Below are positions 1-12,200 of a DNA stretch of 64,000 nucleotides, piece by piece. The notes under the pieces are model-generated. The model was not told where the DNA came from. It saw only the letters and a program-made list of their open reading frames with translations, and did no database searches. The first letter of the stretch is position 1, and each line of letters starts with the position of its first letter. The stretch spans positions 2,308,693 through 2,372,692 of the forward strand of contig JAEVLN010000006.1 of assembly GCA_018350325.1 (NCBI GenBank), given 5' to 3'. A program made the position numbers and the translations under genes. Source of the stretch: Globodera rostochiensis (lineage: Eukaryota > Nematoda > Chromadorea > Rhabditida > Heteroderidae).

Positions 1-1
1 A

Positions 2-1000
2 AAGGAGGAGTGCGTGCACATGTTCAGTGCGGACGGACTGTGGAACGATGTGGGCTGCGAAATACAGATGACAGGCGCAATTTGCCAAAAATCGGCTGAG
101 CAGTCCTCAACATCCGAAGCATCATTACCGGCAACTGAACTGTCCTCGAAAAACGAAGCATCACCACTGGCATTAGCGTCACCCGTCGATTTGTGCAACC
201 CGAGTGTGTCTGTGTGCGGCGACTTCGGCTGGACTATTTATAGTGGCAAATGTTACAAAGTTGTCGAAGGTTTAATGGATTGGAAGTGAGTGAAGAGACG
301 GATTGTTAATTAATTAAAAATATTAAAAAATTTCGTATTCTCTCAATATCACAAAATTGGTATTTAGTCATGCGGTAGCAGCGTGCAAAGCTGAAGATCC
401 CCATTCTGCATTGGTCAGCATTGATAGTAAAGCTGAAAATCGGTTAATTGGTCAAATGATCGCTCGGCCGATTGCCCGCTCTCTGCAGACATACCATTTG
501 GCAACAACACTATTCAACACATTTTGGTATTGCAATAAATAAGATTGGCTTTTTTGGTTAAATTAGTTTAAACTCTGCCTATTTCTAGGATTGGACTTCG
601 TCGTGTCTATGCCGGCGGTCAATATCAAAGCACCTGGCCAAACGGAACGTCAGCCACCTTCGGCAATGTGGTATGAATAATCAGAAAATTACCCCAAGAA
701 ACAAAGCGAATAAATAACCATTTTTAGCCCGAGATTACCACAGTCGAATCGACAAGCGGCGGCAGAAACAAATATCCATGGGGAAGCGGGCAGCCATCTG
801 GCACTAATAAATACACCGATCCGAGTATTTTAAGCTTAAATAAGTTCAAAAATACTTAAAAGATTCTTCCTTCAATGTTTTGTACAGCCGGGTCAAAGGA
901 GGAGTGCGTGCACATGTTCAGTGCGGACGGACTGTGGAACGATGTGGGCTGCGAAATACAGATGACAGGCGCAATTTGCCAAAAATCGGCACAATTTTGA
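2..1000 (+). CDS. C-type lectin, two CTLDs, 5' end outside window
   Basis: Five exons join in phase: 2-285, 368-526, 589-670, 728-824 and 888-1000 (TGA 998-1000). The first exon enters the window in the last third of one C-type lectin domain (CVHMFSADGLWNDVGC, ending AICQK). A Ser/Thr/Glu-rich linker follows, then a second CTLD: CGDFGWTIYSGKCYKV, HAVAACKAEDPHSALVSI, the WIGLRR strand formed across the 526/589 junction, then WPNGTSATFGNV, GQPSGTNKYTDP and KEECVHMFSADGLWNDVGC. The WND motif of the calcium/sugar site is kept; the QPN/EPN-type loop is QPS, so sugar binding is possible but not assured. Introns are GT-AG and 57-82 bp. The protein is probably secreted, but the signal peptide would lie upstream of the window. 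The last exon repeats the window's first 96 bases exactly, so the two domains were recently duplicated or converted. Confidence 0.88.
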
Positions 1001-1224
1001 GAGTGTTTTTGGAGAGATCGAAAGAAGTGTTGGGGAATAAATTTTTGGGCATCATAATATAATTATTGTACATTTTGCGATAAGAATTTAAAGTGCCTAA
1101 AGAAACAAAAGCTCAAAGCGATTGAAGTTTCACCATTCAATTCTACGGCAAAATGTCGTGATTTTCTTGAAATATAGTCACATTCAATTCTTTTATATAT
1201 GTTTCATGGTAATTAGCTTTCCGG

Positions 1225-2345
1225 GTTCCGGAAAGCCAGTATGAACCAGACTTTATTATTTCATGTTTTGGAAATGCTGAATGCACCAGAATTTGATGTT
1301 CTGAAAAGTCTTGAATAGGCCAAAATTAGGTTTTCCGGAAAGCCAGTATGAACCAGACTTTGTTATTTCATGTACTGGAAATGCTGAATGCACCAGAATT
1401 AGGTTTTCCGGAAAGTTTGCATGTCCGAGAATTAGGTTTTCCGGAAAGTCAGTATAAACCAGACATTGTTATTTCATGTTCTGGAAATGCTGAATGCACC
1501 AGAATTAGGTTTTCCGGAAAGCAACCAGCATGTTCTGGAAATGCTGAATGCACCAGAATTTCGTGCTCCGTAAAGTCTGTATAGGCCAGAATTAGGTTTT
1601 CCGGAAAGCCAGTATGAACCAGACTTTGTTATTTCATGTTCTGGAAATGCTGAATGCACCAGAATTAGGTTTTCCGGAAAGTCAGTATAAACCAGACATT
1701 GTTATTTCATGTTCTGGAAATGCTGAATGCACCAGAATTTGATGTTACGGAAAGTCTGCATGTCCGAGAATTAGGTTTTCCGGAAAGTCAGTATAAACCA
1801 GACATTGTTATTTCATGTTCTGGAAATGCTGAATGCACCAGAATTAGGTTTTCCGGAAAGCAACCAGCATGTTCTGGAAATGCTTAATGCACCAGAATTT
1901 CGTGCTCCGTAAAGTCTGTATAGGCCAGAATTAGGTTTTCCGGAAAGCCAGTATGAACCAGAATTTATTATTTCATGTTCTGGAAATGCTGAATGCACCA
2001 GAATTAGGTTTTCCGGAAAGTTTGCATGTCCGAGAATTAGGTTTTCCGGAAAGCCAGTATAAACCAGACATTGTTATTTCATGTTCTGGAAATGCAGAAT
2101 GCACAGAATTAGGTTTCCCGGAAAGTTTGCATGTCCGAGGACTAGGTTTTCCGGAAAGCCAGTATGAACCAGACATTGTTATTTCATGTTCTGGAAATGC
2201 TGAATGCACCAGAATTTCGTGCTCCGTAAAGTCTGTATAGGCCAGAATTAGGTTTTCCGGAAAGCCAGTATGAACCAGAATTTGTTATTTCATGTTCTGG
2301 AAATGCCGAATGCACCAGAATTTGATGTTCTGAAAAGTCTGGATG
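1225..2345. repeat. Composite tandem repeat, CCGGAAAG-centred
   Basis: About 1.1 kb of tandem units built from the modules TTTTCCGGAAAGCCAGTATG, GTTATTTCATGTTCTGGAAA and GCTGAATGCACCAGAATTAG. The main unit is about 74 bp, with shorter variants (TTTGCATGTCCGAG, TTCGTGCTCCGTAAAG) interspersed in a higher-order pattern whose landmark recurs about every 310-345 bp. Both strands stay open over long stretches, which gives apparent ORFs with repetitive protein. I see no splice or start context and treat it as non-coding satellite just downstream of the lectin gene. Confidence 0.9.
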
Positions 2346-3990
2346 GGCCAGAATAGGGTTGCGGAACGACAGTATTGAACCATGTCAATTTCTTTATCGA
2401 GCAGATGTTGCAAAAATCAGATCAGACAATTGAAAACAAACGAATTGTACATTATAACTGTTAAATCCATCAACAGTATCCTTTAAAAGAAAAGCTCATA
2501 CCATTTTTTCAAGACTGACCAATCTTCATAATCTTTATATCATTCGAAAGGCCTATGAAGCTATTTGTAAGCATTCGAAAAAGACATTAGATAAAATTGA
2601 ACAAAGTTATGACCAAAACCCAATGAAAAAGTCCGATTTTTACACTTTTTCATTTATAACTTTTTAATAGAGCATCGAACCGGCTCAATGTTGCTGAACA
2701 CATAATCTTCTAATCATTTAGAGCTTTCGCATGATATTTAGATTATGAAGATTTGTCAGGCTTGAATAAAGTTATGAGCTGCTAAACGTTCCTCAGACGC
2801 AGTTGGCCAGAGACGCAGTTGGCCCGCTTCGTTGTCGGCATAGTGTTGTGCCAACGAAACGGGTAGAATTGACTAACAAACCGCCGGTAGTTTCTTTATG
2901 GAGGGTCCGGCGTCAGGAAATTTTTAAAAACTTAGGCTTCGAGCTTCGCGTAACTTCGGGCATTTTGGGCTTCGAACTTCGTGAAAAAACGAGAATTTCT
3001 TTTATTTTCATAAGGAAATCAATTTTTTCATAAATTCTTTTTATTACAATTAAACCACAGATTTTTCTTAATTATTCAAAAATAACGCTTCCTTTTCCAA
3101 AAAATGCCTCCGGCACTTTACGCCTCCAATTTATGCTAATTAGGCTTAATGATTCTTAGCAAAAGAATCACTCTTGGCGGGTAAAAAATTCATTATTCAA
3201 AAAACTCTCCATTGTACTCCCCAATTATTCACAATTTCTTCTGGCATCTCAAAAATGGGCATTTTTTGAATTATTATTTTCCAGAAATTCCTTTTCGCCC
3301 GCAGTGTTTTTTTCGGATGGGCAATGCCCCCGAGGGGCCGGCAATTTTAAAACTTAGAGTCGCAGTCTCAAATTTGTCAAAAAGTCTAAATTTTTTCAAT
3401 AATTAGTGTGCATTTCATGGCACGGCATTCCCAGAACATGTTTTCAATGCATCGCGCCGACTTGGCACTTTTAATTGTGAGGAGGACATTTCAAAGTCAG
3501 TCACTTTAAGTGCGTGCCATCCATCATTGGGCCAAAACAAGTGCGTGTGCCATCATTGGGCCACTTTGAGGGTGGCAAACTTTGTCCCTTCCGGGGAAAT
3601 GTGCCGTCCTTTTACCCCCCCCCCCCCCCCCCCCCCCCCACAGGGCTCCTCTTTATTTTAATTAGATACCCAAGGCTATGAGAAAAATGCATTCATTCTT
3701 TGGGGCTTCATTTCTGTTAGATTAAATGATTATTACACAATGGCACAACGGTTTTTTTCTATGTTTTACTAAAACAAAAAAAGGCATTTTGAAACAAAAT
3801 ATTATTAAAAACAGGCGCGCTACTATTGGGAAAACGGCACAAAACCATGTAAATTCTATTAAAAAGCAATTTTTAAATAGTAAAATGGGACTTGAACTCA
3901 GTTTTGGTCAAGCATACATTTTTTAAATGCCCTAAAAATGATCATAAACTAATTTAGAGCTTTGGACAATTAGGTTCAAAAGTCTCGACG
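2346..3990. other. No gene seen; degenerate repeats and a C homopolymer
   Basis: AT-rich sequence without a convincing exon. It includes a family of sentences such as GAACAAAGTTATGACC that recur elsewhere in the window (for example near 60.9 kb), a short GACGCAGTTGGCC direct repeat near 2800-2825, and a run of about 25 C at roughly 3617-3640. The short ORFs here lack domain similarity. Confidence 0.6.
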
Positions 3991-4610
3991 AGTGTCCTCG
4001 TGCCGATTCGGCGCCACCAAAATTGTCGCGGAACCGCGACGATCGATCTCCCATTTCGGGGAGAGCGGATCAGGCCACGCCCCTTCCCACCCCCCGGCCA
4101 AGCTCTCCCACCACTTTCCCCATTTCATTTCTCATTTCATTCCATCATTTTATCCCCCGGCTGGTTCTAATTCCTCCGTTCAAATCTATTCCCCCAAAAT
4201 ACCCGCTCATTCGACCAACTCGTTCCCCATCATTCGACTCTTCTCAGTCGACTGTTTTCACAGTCGACTATCTCCTCTTCACATCCCCCATTTTTCACCT
4301 TGTAATCAGGGTGAGGTTTAATTACCCAAGTTTGAGGTTCATTGGAAATAAATATTTGGCACTATTGATTTCCCCCCTCAACTTGGCTCAGTCGGCGGAT
4401 CACCAATCAGCGTCTCCTGAGACTTGGACAGTCTCAGCCTTGGTCACACGGGTCGACTCATCACTTCCGAGTCGACTCATCCTAAAGACTCCTGCCCCGG
4501 AGTCTTGTCCGCCGACCCAATCAACTCGAAATCGCGTCGCCCCCCACCACCGTTGCAACCATCACCACCGGGGTTTGCGACAAAAATGGTTTTATTAAAT
4601 ATTCTGTAGG
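3991..4610. other. GC- and C-rich island of unknown nature
   Basis: About 620 bp clearly richer in G+C, and strongly C/T-biased, compared with its AT-rich flanks. It contains paired short palindromes (AGTCGACT twice near 4249-4268, GAGTCGACTC near 4470) and an AATAAA at about 4347. Overlapping frames stay open (191 codons at 4023-4598), which is expected from the base bias. A solo LTR or a regulatory island are possible, but I found no matching target duplication or primer-binding site. Confidence 0.35.
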
Positions 4611-5599
4611 CTTTAAATGAATCGGTGATATGATTTATGGCAATTTTTGAATTATTTTTGCTTTGTTTAAATTCCTAAAACGATTTTAGGGTTTTATTCC
4701 CTTTTGTACTTGGCAAATAAAATAGCAATTGCACACGACTATCGAATTTCAACATCCCTTCCCCCCCCCCAGGGGGTTTGAAACAAATTTTTGGTCTCTG
4801 GATTGGCGCGGTCAAATTTTTGAAGTTAATTTGTCTGACTAAAGTTTAAAATTGAATTTTTCTATTTTGTATTTGCGTAGAGAATTTTTTTCTGGTATTT
4901 TTTTTAAATCAACAATATTTACACAATTTTCTCTTCAAGAATTAAAATGAATTTTTATAATTGTTCTTTCATTTGTAAAAAATTTATATTATTTGTATTG
5001 GAAATTTGAAAGTTTGGCATAATGCCTAAGATTTGACATTTGAAAAAAAAAATTCCAGCATCGCCAATCGGCACCCGGTTATTTAAAAAAATAAATTTTT
5101 ACTAAATATTAAAAATTCATTGCTGCTCGGGTGGCGGAAGTCTTTTTCCACACTTTGAGCTCATTGTTTCACCCAAAATTTATTATGTGAGCCAAATGGA
5201 ATAATGGCACAAAATGTGCCGGAAGAATGGGGGGGGGCAAAAGTTTCGAAAAGAGAAGAAAGTCCACCAAAGTGCCATCCTTTTTTTTGGCATTCATTGC
5301 CGCCCAATTGTTTTGGCTAATGCCGGAAGTTTGGGCACGCTTAATCTAAATATATTTTTTTTTTGTTAAAATTAATATATTTAATGACTTGGAGCCACTT
5401 AATGCGCATTTAATTCCTTTTAATGAATAGTTAAATATTTTTTAGTAATATAAAATATTGCAATTATTAACCATCAGCGGGACAAGCTTAATGCTCGACA
5501 TGCACAACTTTGAAGCATCGGTTAGCAATTTAAGAGCAAACAAATATATTTAAAAATGTTTCACATAATTTATAAGAAATTGGTAAATATGAAAATATT
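4611..5599. other. No gene seen
   Basis: AT-rich intergenic sequence with homopolymer runs (C near 4758, G near 5231). No exon-like stretch with splice sites was recognised. Confidence 0.6.
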
Positions 5600-5609
5600 T
5601 TAATCATTA

Positions 5610-5905
5610 CGAGGAGTTGCTCTCCGACCTTTTCCCGATACTTGAGCCCGAGACTTGACCTCGAAATTTGAGCCCAAGACCGAGACTTAACCCCGAGATT
5701 CGAGCCCGAGACTTTACCCCAAAACTGGAGACCAAGACTTGACCTCGAACCCGAGAGTTGACCCCGAGCTCGAGCCCGAGACTTTACCCCGGAACTCGAG
5801 ACCAAGACTTGACCTCGAGACTCGAGCCCAAGACAGAGACTTGAACTCGAGATTTGAGTCCGAGACCGAGACTTGACCTCGAGACTCGAGCCCGAGACTC
5901 AAAAA
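5610..5905. repeat. Tandem repeat of GAGCCCGAGACTTGACC type
   Basis: Roughly 300 bp of degenerate units built from GAGCCCGAGACTTGACCTCG and CTCGAGACCAAGACTTGACC. The wording resembles the 26-bp repeat found inside the MITE at 14668-14842 and expanded at 39460-39960, so these are probably related simple-repeat families. The open frames across it on the minus strand are repeat shadows. Confidence 0.8.
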
Positions 5906-5990
5906 ACTCGAATCAGATTTTTAAATTTATTTTACATACTGAAAAAACGTTTTATATTCATAAAAATTATCCGATTTTCAAATTTAACAG

Positions 5991-6502
5991 ATGCGAGCCG
6001 TTACGGTGGGCGGCATTGTGCTAATTGGTGCGCTGCTGTTCTGTCTAATTGTCTGCCTTGTCACCATGGTTGCCTCGCTGACATTTAGCTGTTGGTGGAC
6101 ACTCGGCAAGCAAATTTAAATTTGGGCCAAATTTTGTTTGGCGTAATGACATTAATTGTTGGATATTCTATCCCCAAAAAATATTGAATTCTCTCTAAAT
6201 TGTTGTTGCCAATATGTGCCAATATATGCCAAATGAATGCATGCTTTTCCTTGTAAGGTTCTTTCTTCAAAATTGGCCCCTCCGGCGTTGTTGAGGAGTA
6301 CGGCTTTTGCTCTTCCAAGCAAAACTTGTTGCCCGATGTCAAGCTTGGCAACAAATGCCAAACAAAGTCGGCATTATCATCATCATCTCTGTGGCGTCCG
6401 CCGGTGCTGCACCGGGCCCAGCAGCAGCTGAACGGACAGCCACCAAACACGCAACGGATGTTGCTCAACGACGAGCTGGAGACGGTCACCGCCATGGTTT
6501 GA
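5991..6502 (+). CDS. Small single-pass membrane protein, hypothetical, two exons
   Basis: Exon 1 (5991-6105) starts at ATG directly after a splice-like TTTAACAG and codes a hydrophobic segment (GGIVLIGALLFCLIVCLV) followed by TFSCWWTL. Exon 2 (6258-6502) codes a Cys-containing Pro/Gln/Ser-rich tail ending NDELETVTAMV and a TGA at 6500-6502. They join in frame only through a GC donor (CTCG|GCAAGC) and the acceptor TTGTAAG, which adds to the GC-AG pattern seen in other genes here. The tail has the base balance of coding DNA and would lie in the cytoplasm or lumen. No family was recognised. The ATG next to an acceptor could also mean an internal exon or a trans-splice site. Confidence 0.45.
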
Positions 6503-7125
6503 AGAAGAAGCAAAGCAGCAGAACAACAACAACATTAAGCTTTATCAGGAATTTCGTAGCGAACAAAACCGGGATTATTAAAAGCTCAAGGTTTAGCGTC
6601 TTAGCGATTGTGCACGGCTTTGGCGCTAGGCATTGTTTCGAGAGTCTCGAAAAGGGCTTTATTAGTGTAATGACTGCTTGAAGTTTGTCCAATCGCTTTT
6701 TAGAGCCTTCGAATAGTTTCTTAATTTTAAATTTTAAAGCAACTCCGGTTTTTTAAAAATTTATTTTTGCTGTTTTGCCGGCAAAAAAAAATTACTATTT
6801 CATTTTGAAAAAATTTATTGTGTTCCTTAAATATTAGGTAGGCACTGTTCATTTATCGCCTGCAATTTCCCAGTCGTACGAAAAACGAAACTTTTTGTAT
6901 TTAAATTTATTTTTGTATAATCCATTAGTCCCCTTATATGTACAAATGATTATTAAAGATATTTTTGAATTTTCTATATATTAAAAATATGTGCTGGTTC
7001 TTTTTTTCTTCAAATAAAAATAAATTTGCCATAATTTGGGAGCAAATTCGCCCTAAATTGGCCTTGTAAATTGATTGAATTGCTTAAAAATACAATACAA
7101 TTTTCGCTGACGGCACAAAAAAAAA
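6503..7125. other. No gene seen
   Basis: AT-rich flank following the small membrane-protein candidate; no exon recognised on either strand. Confidence 0.6.
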
Positions 7126-7611
7126 TTGAATTTTCATTTTTTCAATTATATTATTGGACTATGTGGCGGCCATAAAGTTTGGGGACGAGAGCCAGACGAT
7201 GAACTGAATGAACTCTGTGCTCTATTCAGCCCCCAGGCACTATTTTTTGTTCAACAGACCTTCGGCCCCTCCGGCGTCCCCCCCCCCCTGACCACCCATT
7301 TTCCAGTGCCGAAAAACCCAATTACGCCTTCAACCAACTTTTTTTCCTCTTCATCTTCATCATCCACCATTTATCGTCCTGCTGCCAAATGCTTCATCAT
7401 TTCATCCGCCCCCAGTTTCTTCTACATTACAACTTTGCTTCCCGAACTCCGGAGCTTCAAAAGCCGAAAACCCGAATTTAGCTATCCAAATTTAGAAAAT
7501 TTTTCGCCCGATTCAGTCCCGAGCTTGCGCGACCACACCAAGCTTGAGGAGGCGCCAAGACAAACATCTGAGCTATCAATTTACCTGGGGGACTCATATA
7601 AAAAAGATTGA
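7126..7611 (+). CDS. Uncertain 161-codon ORF, C-rich
   Basis: An open frame of 161 codons, rich in Pro, Ser and Phe (a run of eight Ser near residue 75). Only the stretch GREPDDELNELCALFSP looks protein-like. There is no domain similarity and no clear splice sites. It lies in a C-rich patch where long ORFs arise by composition, so it may not be a gene. Confidence 0.2.
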   Translation: MNFHFFNYIIGLCGGHKVWGREPDDELNELCALFSPQALFFVQQTFGPSGVPPPLTTHFPVPKNPITPSTNFFSSSSSSSTIYRPAAKCFIISSAPSFFYITTLLPELRSFKSRKPEFSYPNLENFSPDSVPSLRDHTKLEEAPRQTSELSIYLGDSYKKD

Positions 7612-9221
7612 AATTTTGTTCAAAAAGTTGGCAAGCCCACTGCCCGTCCTTGCCAAAAATTTTAAAGCCGGGACCACGGCTTTAGAAATTACTTTCAAAA
7701 AACAGCCCATTTTTGTCGAAATCGAAAAACGTCAAAAATCGAAATTTTGATACAGCCCTGCTACCGGTCCGAAGTCCCACCCCACAAAAAAAATTTTTGT
7801 AAGGTCATAACTTTTTTCTAGGCCATCGAATCTTATAAATTTGGGAGCCCTTCAAAATACTTGCAACCTAAAGAAGTTAATTTGTAAGTTTTTAATTGAT
7901 TGCTAATTGCCCAAAGCTTAAACAGATACAAAAAAGAAAATTTCTATTTAAAATGGGACAAATGGCTGCTTAGTTTCTACTGAAAACGAGCATTCAAATG
8001 ACACTTAATTTGTTAGATTTTGTTGAAAAATAAAAAAGATATGAGTCCCGAGAGTTTGCTGACCGACCGCTATTCAAGACCCAGCATTTCCCCGAACCGG
8101 TACACAACCTTGGTTTGCTACATCATCAACATTTTTTGCGCTCTTCCTCCTTCAACTTCCTCGTATCCCCTCCCCCCCCCCCCGCTCTTCATTGGCCGAC
8201 GGCACAGAGTCCACCTCGAAAATTGGAGTTGGCATTGGCATCCGCCACTCGGACTTGTGGGGCACCCAGTGTCCCCCCCCCCCCCTCTCATTGGAAGTCC
8301 AGCCTAGGCCTGCCCTGGCCTGTGCCGATGTCAATTTCCGCCACCCTCCCCGCTTCTCCTCCTCCCCTCGGGCGAAATGAGCCTGATTTGATTACACATC
8401 TTCTTGGCCATATACTCATGTTTTCGATAAGAGCCATACTACTTTTTACTACAATGAGCCATAAGAGTTGGCCATGCCCGACGGCACCCCCCCCCCTTGA
8501 AAAGTCATCTTCAGCCCGGGGGCTAAGTACACAGAATAATCTGACATGGCACTTCAGCGGCTGGTTGGCATCGGCATGCTGCCCGCCCTATGCCCTCAAG
8601 CATGGGCCAATTTTATGTCACACCCTATCATCGAACTTTCATCTTCTGTTCTTCGTCCGCGAATGATGTCCATATAACAATTTTTAAATTTTAAGAAATC
8701 GGGTAACCTTTTTCGTTCGGTTTGGTCAACCGAATGGCCCAGTTTTTGGATCTAAATATTATTTTTACAATGTTTTTATTGTTTTTCGTAGTAATTACCC
8801 GAATTTGCTGTGCCAATAACGCTTAGATTATTTATTCCTCCGCTTACGGAAATTATCAAAGATTGTCCTGAGACCGGTGAGAAGAAGAGTGAAGCGTGGC
8901 GAAAACATACAACCAAAATTGGGGGAGACAAAAGGTCCAAACAAAATGCCACGATGAGAACAAATTTAAAAAAAGGGGAAAAGTCCACAGGGGGAAGTCA
9001 ACTTAACAAAAATACTACAGGCGTTACCTAATTTTTTTTGAGAAAGTACTGCTCCAACTTGTTTTGCTTTGTCATTTATTCCTCATCATTGTTTGTTCTT
9101 ACTAACTGTAGACTTGGATTTGCTTAATGTACTATAAACAACAAAAAAATGATTCAAAGTAGCTAATAAGTGTACTGCTCCAACTTGTTGTGATCATCTA
9201 TCAACACATTATTGTGTTCTG
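7612..9221. other. No reliable gene; C-rich microsatellite islands
   Basis: Contains C homopolymers near 8170, 8273 and 8491 embedded in C/T-rich sequence, which keep several frames open up to 183 codons. It also holds a direct repeat of GTACTGCTCCAACTTGTT near 9046 and 9172, 125 bp apart. The rest, up to the GPCR start, shows no exon with credible splice sites. Confidence 0.5.
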
Positions 9222-12200
9222 ATGGCCACCAGCCCATTTCCGGTGGACGGCAATAAGCAATGTGTCGACCTGAACACATTCATGAGCTCATTCGGGGACT
9301 GGACGCTGAGGACGGAAGTGCAGGCAAGTTGTTGTTGTTGATGGGCATGGCTTTACAAAATTGATCACCAAAATGCCCATTTAGGTCACTTACTCTTCAT
9401 TCTATGCATTGATCTTCCTCGTCGGACTGATCGGAAATGGTACGGCGCGCTTTTTGTTTTTTGGCATTCGTTTTAACTGCCCCAGGGCTGAATTCCAGAA
9501 CATTTTTATTTTTTGGCATTTTGTTTTAATTGCCCCGGGGCCGAATTCCAAAACATTTATGTTTTTTGGCATTTTGTTTTAATTGCCCCGGTGCCGAATT
9601 CCAAAACATTTATGTTTTTTGGCATTTGTTTTAATTGCCCCGGGGCTAGTTCCAAAACATTTTTATTTTTTGGCATTTTGTTTTAATTGCCCCGGGGCCG
9701 AATTCCAAAACATTTTTGTTTTTTGGCATTTTGTTTTAATTGCCCGGGGCTGAATTCCAAAACATTTTTGTTTTTTTGGCATTTGTTTTAATTGCCCCGG
9801 GGCTAGTTCCAAAACATTTTTGTTTTTTGGCATTTTGTTTTAATTGCCCGGGGCTGAATTCCAAAACATTTTTGTTTTTTGGCATTTGTTTTAATTGCCC
9901 CGGGGCTAGTTCCAAAACATTTTTATTTTTTGGCATTTTGTTTTAATTGCCCCGGGGCCGAATTCCAAAACATTTTTGTTTTTGGCATTCGTTTAATCGC
10001 CCCGGGGTCGAATTCCAAAACATTTTTGTTTTTTGGCATTCGTTTTAATTGCCCTAATTTTTGGCAATTCGACTCCCCAATGTTTACAGGCCTTTTGATA
10101 CGCACAATTCGACGTCGAATGTCGGTGGCCAATGTATTCCTTCTCAATTTGGCCATATCCGATCTGGTCAGTGTGTGTGCAAAATTTTATAGAAAATTGC
10201 CAAAAAAAAACTCTATCAAACTGATCGATCTGATCACAGCTTCTCTGCATCACTGCCCTTCCGATCACGCCCGTACTTGCCTTTGTAAAGCAATGGATCT
10301 TCGGTTCGGTACTCTGCAAGTTGGTCCCGCTGTGCCAAGGCATTTCGGGTACAATTTTGTGTTGTCAAAATTTAATTTCTGGTTGAATAAAGAAGGAAAA
10401 TAGTAAAACCCTGGGTGTAACTTAAACCCACGCTATTCCACTGAGCTACCGGGGCGTGCTTTGGAATGTTTCGAGAGTCTCGACATATTGAGTCTTGAGC
10501 AGGCATGCCAACTCACCTTCGAGAAAATATGGCCACCGGTTCAAAAATATGGCATTTTTATGGCATCGAGGGGTCAAAAATATGGCATTTTTATGGCAGT
10601 TTTCTTGAGAAATTTAAAAAAAAACCAAGTGCCGATAGGCGCCGCCGAGAAAATTTTGATTTTTTTAGTCTTATTTGTTAACATTCAACCAAAAACTTCA
10701 AATTGTAAAAATCAAAGCATACTTTTTCGGGAATTTTCATTTTTCCCTTAAAAAATGAGAATTTTTACAAAGTTTATGGCAAAATTATGGCAAGTGTAGA
10801 AATATGGAGACCTAATTGGGAATGTTTCGAGAGTCTCGACACATATTGAGTTTTGAGTCGTTGTTTTGAAAAAGTTCTTTCCCGTTCAGTGCTCATCTCC
10901 TCCTACTGCTTGTGCTTCATCGCGTTGGACCGATTCCGTTCAATTGTGACGCCACTCAAAATGCCATGGGGCATCGGATATGCGCAAGCATTGATGGCAA
11001 TTTTTTAATTTATTTTAATTTGGTAGGTATTTTAAAATTCATAAATTTGGGAAAGAATTGAAAAAAATAATTTCAAAACTCCAATTTCCACAGCCTCCCT
11101 ACTTTTTTTACATTACATACAGATTTTGTGCTGGGTGTGTTGCATTGCGATTGCCTCGCCATTGGTTTGTTTTAAATAAAATTGTTATTAAAAATATTTA
11201 TAAAAAAAATTAAAAAAACTTTTTTAAGTTTATGGCTCAGCGCCTTCAGCTCATCGAATTCAACAACATGACTTTCTGTGGCCTGGTAGTGCAGTTTAAA
11301 TTGTTTTTTAAATGTTCAAATTTAACACAACAACAACAAAAAAAAAAAACGATTTTTTGAAGCAGCCTTAGCGTTTTGTAAACGGTACTTTCCTGTAGAG
11401 CCCGGAATTTTGAAAAAGTCGGGATCAGGATCAGGATTTGGATTTACCGGGATTAAAAATCCTGGTTTTTCAGGATATCCTGATCCTGGTGCTTTGACGA
11501 AAATACCAGGATTCCGGATCAGGAGTCCTGGAAAAACTGTCCGGACTCATGTCCGGTCCGGGCTCTACTTTCCTGTTTGTGTTATACGATCACCTCGCCC
11601 AAATGTAAATTTGATGGTCCATTCCCGACGTTTTTTAAATCTTTGCGAATTTGCATTTTAATCATTTTTTGTGCCAACAAAATTTGTATAATTAGGTATT
11701 AATTGCTTGTCGCTGCTTTTAGTTTTGCGGCGAATACAATTGGCCAGAAGGGCACATGCAGTTGAAGTTGGCCTACGGAGTTGGTGATTTTCCATTGCAA
11801 AAATTGAGAAATGCCGATAATTAATTAATTAATTGTACGCAAAACGAGAAAAGTAAAATGATGCTTTAAATAAAGAGAATTTTAAAACCCCCGAAGCGAT
11901 TACGCCCAAAACGGTTTCAATTACGGATTGATTAATAATCACATAATTCCAAAGGTTTATGCTTAAGTGCCGGGAATTCCTTGATCAATTCCGATCGGGA
12001 TTTTGATATAAAGGTTTATGCTGAAATGCCAGGAATCCTTGATCATTCCCGATCGGGATTTTGATTGCATAAACCCAAAGGTTTATGCTGAAATGCCGGG
12101 AATTCTTTGATCAATTCCGATTAGGATTTTGATCACATAAATCCAACGGTTTTATTAGGAGTTTAAGTAAAAGTAGGTATACGTATACTATGTGCATATT

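Noticed and set aside
880..1062. 60-codon ORF at the lectin 3' end
   Set aside because: Wrong frame of the last CTLD exon.
1348..2240. Several 60-95 codon ORFs on both strands
   Set aside because: They follow the 74-bp tandem repeat, give repetitive peptide, and have no splice or start context.
4023..4598. 191-codon ORF
   Set aside because: Pro/Ser-rich product of a C-biased island; overlapping frames are open as well and no domain is visible.
6085..6513. Minus-strand 142-codon ORF
   Set aside because: Antisense to the better-supported exon at 6258-6502, with no similarity.
8115..8666. 183-codon ORF
   Set aside because: Runs through C homopolymers; composition explains the open frame.
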